From positions 79,053-101,660 of the forward strand of contig BMAT01008473.1 in the NCBI GenBank assembly GCA_019649035.1: a stretch of DNA of 22,608 bases, given 5' to 3'. Made by a program: the position numbers and the translations under genes. Each line of letters starts with the position of its first letter. Within the stretch, counting starts at the first letter, position 1. A model generated the notes under the pieces. That model saw only the letters and a program-made list of their open reading frames with translations. It did not search any database and was not told where the DNA came from. Source of the DNA: Elysia marginata. Lineage: Eukaryota > Mollusca > Gastropoda > Plakobranchidae. Shown piece by piece: positions 1-10,500 of this stretch.

Positions 1-35
<35 letters not shown>

Positions 36-50
36 GGAGAAAGATGGCTG
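1..50. repeat. (GA)n microsatellite at scaffold edge
   Basis: Positions 1-30 are pure GA, continuing as an imperfect GA-rich run. The other window end and the internal N gap are also in (GA)n. Confidence 0.95.
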
Positions 51-230
51 TTTTCTCCCCTTTTACAAGTCCTAACCTTGCTGACTTTAAATGGTTATAA
101 CTTCATACAGAGGCATGATGGAGATTTTTTGAGTGTTGTATTTGAAAGTAGAAGTATGCTTTTCTGTGATACCAATATCTGACTACCTTCCAATTTCGAC
201 TTAAGGCTCATTTGGAGTTGTTGCAAGACA
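44..230 (+). mobile_element. Fragment of a TIR-bounded repeat (family also at 14.1 and 21.6 kb)
   Basis: The sequence from the GTTTTCTCCCC stretch to the TIR-like end (ATTTCGACTTAAGGCTCATT, then TTGCAAGACA) aligns with the reverse complement of 14137-14345 and with 21840-22031. Only the half next to one terminal repeat is present. The other half would be beyond the GA edge. Confidence 0.6.
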
Positions 231-285
231 TATAGAAAAAATGGACATAAATCTTTGAAGGTCTCTTTCCCACATTTTAATGCAT

Positions 286-313
286 CCGACTCATTTGGAC
301 TGGTTACGAGACA
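286..313 (+). repeat. Solo terminal repeat of the same TIR family
   Basis: CCGACTCATTTGGACTGGTT followed by ACGAGACA matches the inner-to-outer order of the terminal repeats at 14137 and 21612. No body is attached, so it may be a relic or a nested copy. Confidence 0.45.
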
Positions 314-1457
314 TATCCAAACACTGTGTTAGAGGGAAAGAGAAAGGAAGACTTGAAGACATTGTTGAAAAAAAAGGAAGAGAAAATGAGAACATAGGAG
401 AGGATTTAAATCATAATTCAAACTATGACAAAAGAACCTTTTTATGATTTTGAAAGCCAATGTTAGGTTGAAAAAAACAAACCACAAAATCTTTACCAAT
501 CATACAGAACTGATGATTAATTTTAAAAATATCTTATCTTTATTAAGCATTTATTTAAAAAAGCTAACAATTTTATTTGAATGTATAATCAAAATGAGTA
601 AGTTAGTAAAGAAATAATGATATTAATGCCATTGGGTACTAGTTTACTACTACAGAGAACAAAAAAAAGATTAAGTATTCAAAATTGATACAATTACAGA
701 GAAAAAAGTAATGTTGTTAAACAAGAAAAAAATAATACAAAAAACTAAAAAAACAGAGTATTGTTGCCTTTGTTTTTATCAAGTAAAAGGATCCGCAAAC
801 GATGAGGAAAAAACTTTTGCAAAACTTTATAAGAACAGTTTGAGTTAGTTAGAGATCAGTTTTGCTCGTAGCCCATGAGAGACATGTAAGTCATTGGGTG
901 CGTCCTAACTTCAAGTATCTGTAATTGTTTTGACAAAATTTCAATCAGATCAAAATTTTCTTAGCTGAAAGTCTAAACTTATTGGAAAATTATTTGTTCA
1001 AACTGCAATGTGAGAGAGAAAAACCTAGGGTTTGGAGAAGATTATAACACACAAGCACTCTAAGAAAGGGAACACTATTACTGACTTATCATCCGCACTG
1101 AAAATAAACGAGAACAGTATACTTTATACACCATGGAAAATGAATTTATATGTGAAGCTCACATGCAGAAAAAATCAAGCTTAGAAAATAAATTACATTG
1201 CCCTATCTAATAGCCTTGTTTACCTTGGTGTAAGCTGATTTTTACTCTTTCATTTTTACTTTTTCTGACGATAAAGCATTTTGCCCAAGGCAAAAAAAAA
1301 AGTATAGCTTTTCTGTCAGACTTAGAATATATGCAAGCTTGTAGCCATAAAAAAAAAATTACTTGCAAGCTGCTTGAAAGTATTTTTGTTTTGCTTTATA
1401 GCTCTCTTAATCCACATCAGATAGGATGAATAATAGAAGCAAACGGCAGAAACTCAC

Positions 1458-1574
1458 TTGGGTTTAAGGGCTGGCAGACGCCTGTCATCATAAGGTGTAG
1501 GTGGAGAATTGTGATTCAGCGTGGGCGAGGGAGAGCGCCCTCTATCTGTGGGTGGTGGCTCTGTCGGAGCTTTG
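1458..1574 (-). CDS. CEP104: CEP104 exon 12 (linker with third DDR-LP motif, residues 346-385)
   Basis: Acceptor TAATATAG|C and donor CCCAA|GTGAGT. It encodes KAPTEPPPTDRGRSPSPT and then PYDDRRLPALKPK, which resembles the human linker motif YDERPLPAIRK just before the TOG region. 117 nt, phases 2 to 2. The next exon must lie left of the window, as I see no continuation in 1-1457. Confidence 0.9.
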
Positions 1575-4500
1575 CTATATTACAGCATAAAGCAGTCGGT
1601 TAGGATTAGTGAAGCAAAGAAAAGTTAATGCTAGGCTGATATCTATGAAATAAAGTTTGTCTAATCGGATTTCTTTGAAATGGGGGCGGCGCCTATGAAA
1701 AAAGTTCTACATTGCTCAAACAAACTACAACACTGCATTTTGTGTGACAAAGCAGGACTGATTCAGATCTTAAAGAAACAAATAAGTTTTACTTTTTCTG
1801 GTTTGTAATATTTTGCATTTGACTTGGCTCTTAATTAAATTGATTCACTGTAAGCATGATAGTGTTGAAATAAAAAAAATTTAGATTATAATTTCCTATG
1901 AAATTTGCATTGCAGAAAAAAATGTCACACCCCCCCTCTCACCCCCAAAGAAAAAAAAACAACAAAACAAATCAAATTTCAAAAAAGGATACATATATAG
2001 GTATTTATAATAAAAAAGTCGCCGATATAGAATATAAAATTTAAAATATACTTGATTACAAATCAAAATAGGAAAAAGGAAAGAGATATAGAGTAAAAAC
2101 AGATTTACATAAAGCAATAGAAACTTTGAACTGAAATGGAATGAGCTCATGACAAACATTAAACAGCCCTCAGACACTATTTCTATAACATAACGACAAA
2201 AGAAACATGAGAAACTGTGACTTTTGCTAAGTCAACCATTGCTTTTTCCTTTCACTGAGTTTACAGGTATTTTTCAGATGAAAAAGACACTCATTGATAA
2301 CTTTATAGCTGGCGAGATGAGAAGAGCTAAGATGCTTATAGAAAACTGACATGAAGGAGTCAACACGCATTATAGAAACTCCATAAATTTGAACATAATA
2401 AAATGAAACAGGAAAATGTGATGTCCAAAAATCATACAGTAGAAACCATCAGCAAAACAATCTTTTTTACCTTGCTATTTTAGGCAAAGGACGGTCATCC
2501 AAACTGCATTAAAACCATTTATTTGTTGTTAAAATTTTATTGCTACAAACATATAACAGTATAGTTTAATGCAGAGACACAAGATATAAAGTTAAAATAT
2601 ACTGGAGAAGTTATAAGCATATTTAACTATACAATCTAACAAAGAAATGAGAATGAAATACATAAAAATCCCACTGTTTTCAAACTACATTACTCAGAAT
2701 AAAATGGTAAAATAGTTATGTAAATGAAAACCAATAAAAGTTCTACCAAAGAAAGATGAAAAATTGTTTTTTAAATGGAACCTGGTGTAAAAAGACTAGA
2801 CTTACTTCAAATAATCTCATAAAAAAGTTCTACTGCACGACAACATACAAAAGAGCTATGAGAAGAAACCTCAAAATTTTAAAAGCAAGACGAAGGAAAA
2901 AGAAAAATTTGTTGTCATAATCATATATATTCACTGACGTAAGCAAAAGTATTAAGATTCTAAACACCTTGCAAAATCATAAAACTTTTACAAAGCTCTC
3001 AAGACATGAGTATTGAATCCAATAGAGCTTTGCAGTTCATTCACATACTTATGTCAGCTTTTCACAATTTTTGTTATATGTTCTTTTCTTTTTTTTTTTA
3101 TTCTGGAAAATTCGGCATGAAGAAAGGGAGATGTTTTTGCTCAGTGTCGTCTGTATATTTTGTTTTCATAATATAAAACTAGATTTGTTTCAAACATACA
3201 GTCTGATTGGCTGTGAATACATTTTGAAATTCCTGATTAAATTTGATCCTGTTGCTGGGAGAGTAAAAACAAGAAGCTTTATATAATCTCTACACTATTA
3301 CTTGGCACCAGGGTGAGTAAGTCAGAAGTCCAGAAAACCTTATTTGAGGATATGTTTTTATAAATGAGTATTTTCCTTCTTTTTTTCTATATTTAAGAAT
3401 CAAAAGTATTTTTTTAACCTTTCCACAAAATTTTGATAACTTCAGAACATTTTTTACCTTTAAGAGCCCCAATTGATGCCATTCTAGAAAAAGAAAAGCC
3501 TTGTAACATGGATTGTGCGACATCGAACTAATTCACACTAGCTACAAGGCAAATCAAAGAAGCCTGGGATAACACAAAAATAAAGTATAAGAAAGATTTC
3601 ATCCTACCCTTACAATGAATAGAGCTGAGAGAAGTTAGCTACAGTCTTATTCACCCACCTTCGAGGCAGTGGCCTATCATCATATCTTGGAGGTGACCTA
3701 GGTGTCTGGTATGGCAGTTCCTCTAATCTGGGAGGTGGCGTGATATGTCGGACTGGCTCCATATCTATGGGGTGTGGATGACGACTCTAGTGCAAACAAT
3801 GAAGAATGATAGCTCACAGGTGAGGAACGAATATGCAAAACTGAGTAATATTTAGCTAAAAAAAGAAGTCAGTTTGCAGGAAAGCCTTAAAATGTAAAAC
3901 ATGCAAATACCTTTGATGATATTAAAATGAAAATAACAAAAAATCCTTGAAGTATGAATTATGCTTATTATTCCTACTCAATTTATTTTTGCTGCAAAAG
4001 TAAACATTTTCAGTCATCTCTGTGCAAACAGTAAACCCTCTTGCGGAAAGTGTCTGTTCAATTCTATATGCTTGAACTGAAAAAAGATTAACCACTTTAG
4101 TATGATGGGGCCAATAACAATCCTGCCCGCTTATGTGCAATGTGGTCAAATTTGACCCTTATTTGGCTTGGGTATTTCTACCCAGCAATACAAAAAAATA
4201 CTCTATATCTGGCAACTACTTTTGTTTATGTTGTGTTCAACGATTGTAAACAAGCTTGAATAGCCGTAGTTTATCAACTTTTCAACAAAACTTGTAAAAA
4301 TGGATATATTGAAAACGAAGGTATTACCAGCGAGGAGGATTTGTCTTCCTCAGATGATGAACTCAATTTTGATGGTAAGTGTTCATTTATTCATACTTTA
4401 ATTTTATCACTAAGAACATCAGAATGAGTGCAGCTGTGTAAAGCAAAAGTGAAAGTCATTAGTTATTGAGATCTAAATTATTGTATAAGAATTATTTTTG

Positions 4501-7500
4501 TTGTTTTTCCTCAAAGTTGTAACCTACCACTAGACCTTGATCTAACTTTTATTACTCTTTCAAACTACAAAAATCCCACAATTTCTTTTTCAACTCATAT
4601 TTATCAATTTATATTTAGATTCCTCAAACATTCACCTTTCATACAATACATGTATATACATATGTTTAGATCAAACTTTAATATAAACCCAGTTGAAGGA
4701 TTTTTACACACATACCCCTCATTCCACACCTGTACCTTATTATAACTCAGTACTCTTCACTCGCAAATCCATTACAACTCAGCACCCAAGTGGTTAATAA
4801 TAAACAGAGCACAACACACTTTTTTTATTGTTTGTATTTTTGACACAAATAAAATTTTATTAGCTTGATAAAATTACTGAAAGACGAAGTCAATACTCCA
4901 TGGCTTACACCATCAAGCTCCAGTAGGTCGTTGAGATTGAGTTCCTTGTAAACCTGCAGGCGATACTCGTCCATCTGAACTTTCTTGACCTTTGCCTTAT
5001 CGTAGTCCTCACTCTCCACTGCCTGTCGTTTCTCCACTTCCATCTTGCCTAGCTTCTCCCCAACCTATGCACCACAATTACAACAACAACAACAACAACC
5101 ATATCAACTGGACTTTGTAGGGAAGACATGTGTTACAGAATTGTTTACAAGATAAGAGAGATAAGATAAGATAATTCTTTGTTAATCCCCATTTGTAAAT
5201 TCAATACGCATAGTATAAAAACACAGTAGCGTCGTTTACAGACCTATCAAGACCTTTACATGATATAAGAAATTGCAATTTACGAATTTTTGGTTCTTAT
5301 TGGATTAGTAAAAGGGAAGAATTGACAAGGATGCAAGAAACTTACACACACAAAATAGGAAAAAATTTTCAAGACCTTTGTGAAATATGAGCAATTAGTG
5401 TATCAGCTGGCTTTGGTAATCAACAGCTGCCATTATACAAAAAAAAAATCAACTACAAAAGAGCTCCTTCTCTCACTGCGTTGGACCAAGAAGATACTTT
5501 TGGTTGTCGACCGTACAATGATGTGTTTACTTCTGAATTGCTAATTGAGTACTGGTGAGTCATAGCCAGACAGGCTTTGTTCTATAATGACACACTGAGG
5601 ATTTTGTTCAATGCTTACTGATTTTTTTCCAGTTTTATAATGAACGGAAAATGTGACAAAAAATCGGAATTCCTGCAAAAATCAGAAATCTTGCATCCCT
5701 GGATTAAACTTCTAGAGAAAAGGTTTATGGAAGATGCCCATACCAATGCTTGTTTTGAAAAAAAATAGATAGGCATTTTTTTTTTCAGTGATATCCAATT
5801 TAAATTGCTGCCATTAACCATTAAACATCAAGCGAATTATTATTGATACATTTCTTATCTGAAGTGCACACTTAAATATCTTTCAATACATCATCATCAC
5901 ACTTATTTTGATGTTGTATAACAGCAAATAGTTCTTGATGTTCATTAGACTCCTTGCCTTTGATGACAATAACAATATCACAATGACAGCCTACAGTTTC
6001 TTCTGTCCCCAAGCATCAAACTCCCTCAAAATCAACTTTACATTTTAAGTGGCTGAAGTTAGCCTTGATAACCCCATCCTCTTGGTGAACTTATGGACTA
6101 GGTTCATCTTAGCCAATTATAAGCTTGCTATGGTATGTTGAGTTGATTAGGAGAAGGTTCTGGTAAAACTTAACCGTTAATCTCTTCACCCATCACTGAT
6201 CAAAGAAGGTGGAGAGAACTAAAAGCTAACATTTTGGTCCTCCCATCATGGCAGTACCACAATATGTCTACAATACAATTATAGATTCAAAACATCTATG
6301 AACATGTTGGTTTTTTTTTTATTGCAAGACAAAAAAAAACAACTGACCTTTTGCAGCTCTGTGATGGCAGCTTTTAATTTCTTGGCATAATCATATCTTT
6401 CTTCTGAAACACAAAGAATTGAAGCCAGTGTCAAGATCTTACATAAAAATTCTCATTTGGTCTCTGAAATTCAAATTTACCTGCGATTTGGTTTTGGCTA
6501 AATGTCTGGAGCAGTGAAATAATTATAGCTTTATGATTATTAGTTGTAGAATAGATGACAGAAACAGGAAAACGGGCAAAAGTTGCCGACTATTGCTGAC
6601 TTACGTAACACAGCTTCTTGTTTCTTCCTCTCCAGGCGGCGAATGATCTGAGCTATCTCTGGGTCCTGGTACATGTCAAAAGCCAGGTCATCAAGCGGGG
6701 AAATGTAATCTGGTCTACACAACATGGGAAAGACAAATTTATCATCTTAAACATTTTTTAAAAATTCAACTGAAACAAACACCCAACGTTAATAAACATT
6801 TAACTAAAAAGTAAGAAATTAAAAGAGCTTCAGAGATCTGGTACTTGCTCACTTGTTAAAGAGGCCTTCCAAAGATGGATCTTTCTCAATTCTCTCGTCG
6901 TCTATTAAAACATCCTGTGAAAATAGGATAAGAAATTAATACACACCCACGTTTAGAAATACTAAAAAGTTATCTAAATATAAATATTTCTTTTTAACTT
7001 CGACCAAAATAATCATAAACCATGCACATTAGATTGATGAATAAAAAAATGCTGGGTAAAAGTTGACAAATGCATAAAACTCCTTACTAATCTCAAGTTC
7101 CTTGCTGAATTTCATTGCAATAATCTTCTTATGTAACATTTGAGACCACTCTAAACTGGTATAGCTTAGGGCGTCTTTACTGCTCCTTTGAGAGAATGCT
7201 TGAGTGAACCAACAATAGTGAATGTAGAGACCTTAAAAGGGTAATCAAATTTTTATTAGGAAGTGCACTGATTAAATAAGTTTCTTTTTTCTCAAATTTT
7301 CAATACCACTGGGTCTCACGTAGAAGCTATACTCACTGGATCAGTTATATCATACGGTTTTCGCAGCTCATCTCCAATAACATTGATGGCTATTATTCCA
7401 ACCTAAAAAACAAAACACATGGGAAAAAAAAACTATTAGTATGGCTTCAAAAAGAATTCATAAAATGTTATTGAATAACTGTGAACAGGAGAGAGTAAAA

Positions 7501-10500
7501 GAGAGAGAGACACACACACACAAATACATGAATACTGACATAGCAAGGCTGGTATATATGTACTGCATTGTACATTATAGCACAGTACCTATAAGGTTCT
7601 TTGCTACATCGTTGTTTCAGGTGTCAAAAGCTCAATGAGTTAAGGAATCTAGACAATGCTCTTCTGTTTTGTACTAGGTTGGTTACTTGGTGTTCATTCA
7701 TATTGTCACACCCATGGAGAGGGCAACGGCAAGCCTGACTGGTAACAATCCATTGATAAGAACAAGCAATTTTTAGAAAAGTAAACATGACACCTCCTAT
7801 TTAAAGCTGTGAAAAAATGTCCAGACTTTGGTGACAAAAAATACAAGCAGCAAAGTAAGTTAAAAACTAGGCTTCAAAACAAGCCTTTCTGGCATATCTG
7901 GAGCCTTTGAAAGCAACATAAAAAATACAAAAAATTGTTGGAATTTCTGATATTGTCGAAAAGTTGCAGGTCTGCTAGCAAACATAATCATGATCCAATG
8001 TAAAAAGACCTTTTCACCTCAACCCGCATCTGTTTGATGCATTGCTTTTTTATTCACTCTTTCACTTCATATCTTTTTGATGATACACCTCAGTTTTTCT
8101 TTTGAGCAAAGCCCCATCATACCAATGAACTTATAAATTCACTCTTCGCTGCAATGTTTCGCTTGGTAAAAAAACCAAACAAAAACAACAGAATAACAAA
8201 ACATTGTGTTTTTAGACAATTTTTCTGGGCTGAAGAGCAAACGCTCACAGGCTGCTGGATTAAAGAAGAAACAATTTTTCTCTTTTCAAAAATTTTTTTT
8301 TTAGTTTTTAAAAGATTCTTAGGCCTTTTACTTTTTTTCTCATTCTATTCTATCTAATGACAATAGAAGCAAACAGCTAACCATGCAAAACAGATTAATG
8401 TCAACCAGCAAACACTTACCTGGTTGTACAGGTTGTGTTTATTGACATGGTTTTTGTGGATGTTCAGTTTCAGGAAATGACCAACAGCATCAACATGCAC
8501 AGACTTGAGCTCTCTTGCTTTGAAGCCAGTTTTTTCATTATCAGAGAGGGAGACATAGCTGTGAACACAAATTTTAAAAAGAAATGTCTCAAAAGGTGAT
8601 AGGCCTATATATATCCCAATGAGTTAGATCTCAGGAAATTTTGTTTTAAGAAAAGAAAAAAATAGAAGTAGATTTTTTTTTCTATTTTTCCACATATTTT
8701 AAAATAAAAGAAGTTTTAATATTTTCCCACATAATTCTGATAACTTTATGTAAGTTTTCATGTTTAAAAGCTATAAAAATGCATTGTTTAAATCATCAAA
8801 GCTTTGCTTTATAAAAATCCCTACATTTGATTCATTTGTAGTGGTTAATAGACATTGATATTACAAAAAAAAAGATTGAAATTATTGCTTTGAAGCTTTT
8901 AAGACACCAAAAAGGCAGATGAATTATGACCCTCAAGTTTATTTTATCATTTAACTCTAGACGTGTTTGTATCAATTTGTTGCGTCATAACACTCAACCC
9001 TGAATGTTGCTTCTAAAATAAAGAACTTCCTTTTTTTCACAGCCTAACCACATTTCAAGGGTTAAAACAATTAGAAGACTCCAGTTTACATCTGTGTTGT
9101 TAAGCACTATATAAAAAACAGCTACATAACTGCTCTTTTATGACAAACCTCCTTGAAGATCAGCTACCTGTAGTTTACTTTTTGTTAAACTGATTTCTGT
9201 TATAAGCTGCTTTCAATTTCCACACTGTAAACCAAATTTGAGCAAGGCCAAAAGCTTAAAAAAATAGTCTTTGACAAGAAAACTTTGACAAAACTGTTCA
9301 AGAGTTACATGGCTGAAGTAAAATGAAGTTACCCAAGCCTGGCATATCGGGCATTGTCAAGGGTAAGCGGGGTCCCATCTGGCACGTCTCCAACAAAAAA
9401 CTCAATTTTGGTTGCTGAAAACAACAAAAACAGGTGTCTATTTTTTTCAGTCTTCAACCAAAAATGATTAACCTTAAAATACATTTTTACCCACATAGCA
9501 TTCTGACCTTTTCAATGCATTTAGCTCATTGTGGCTTCTTTAAAAGTGCCGAAGAAGTATGGGAGCAGTCAATAATATTTGAAAGGCAGTTTTATGTTAT
9601 CTTATAAGGCCTTTTGCAGACATCTGAGATTTTATATGTTACAGATAATTTTTGCAATATGTAAATACGAACTCGTAGGCTGTGATATGTGTGTACAAAA
9701 AATAATTAGAAAAGCATTATTGTGGTAACTTACGGACAAGGTATTGGTGTGATAAAATTTGAATTTTACGCAATCTTGATCTGGCCTCCAGCTGAATCAC
9801 CATATCTTGCGGGTATAAACAAAATCTGGCATTAACAAAGAAGAAAAATATTAAAGTAAGGTACACTCCATTGAAAATCAAGTTACAATAAAAGATAGAA
9901 ATACAAATCAATTATAAAAATACAAATCTCGCTGCCGATAACATTTTCTATATTTTTATACATGAGTTGAATTTTAATCAGAGCAACAACAACAAAAAAA
10001 AACAAACAAAAAAATGGAATTTATAAGTGCTAACTTCCTTGACAACTTTCACTAAAATAGAATTTAAAACTGCTAACTTCCTTGACAACTTTCACTGAAA
10101 CAACCATCCTTAAGAGCAATTGACTGAATGAAGCATGATAAAAGAATCTTTGCCAGCAAATAAAATCGACTTTCGCAGGTGTCATTTTTTATGAAAAGGT
10201 TAAGAAAATTGCCTGACAAACATCCTTTAGGTCTTCATAAATTCAATCATGCATTATATACAAACTTGTAACATTATTATGTAATTCATTTTGCAACTGG
10301 AATCCCTAATTTTCAATGGCTATTTGTAACATGTTTGGGAGATATAATTATATTTTACTTTTTTTAGTTTAGAATTTTTATTAAAGACTCTTTTAGAACT
10401 TTGCTGCTAGTAAAACTTGTCACCTGGCTGACTGCCACCCTTTTGTCAGAGGACTGTGGTGATTGAGCTCACTTGCACGGAAGATGTCATCTTGACCTGA

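Larger units (their letters stand above)
1..1457 (-). other. CEP104 intron, left edge
   Basis: AT-rich intron with no exon that I can support. It contains the (GA)n edge, a fragment of the 420-436-bp TIR repeat family (44-230) and a second isolated TIR-like piece (286-313). Confidence 0.6.
5065..6347 (-). other. CEP104 intron between exons 8 and 9
   Basis: About 1.28 kb. It holds a (CAA)n run and a GATAA-repeat LINE/SINE-like tail near 5.15-5.2 kb. The remainder is AT-rich DNA in which I recognise nothing. Confidence 0.55.

Noticed and set aside
1896-2177. 93-residue minus-strand open frame
   Set aside because: Low-complexity, Phe/Leu/Tyr-rich translation of AT-rich intron DNA, with no splice context or family match.
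4825-4908. Extension of CEP104 exon 9 frame past LELDG
   Set aside because: The frame stays open by chance beyond a donor. Only the T|GTAAGC donor at 4908 joins in frame to exon 10, and the read-through residues do not resemble CEP104.
10014-10099. 43-bp tandem repeat as a regulatory array
   Set aside because: Only two units, in an intron, with no recognisable binding motif. Simple local duplication is enough.
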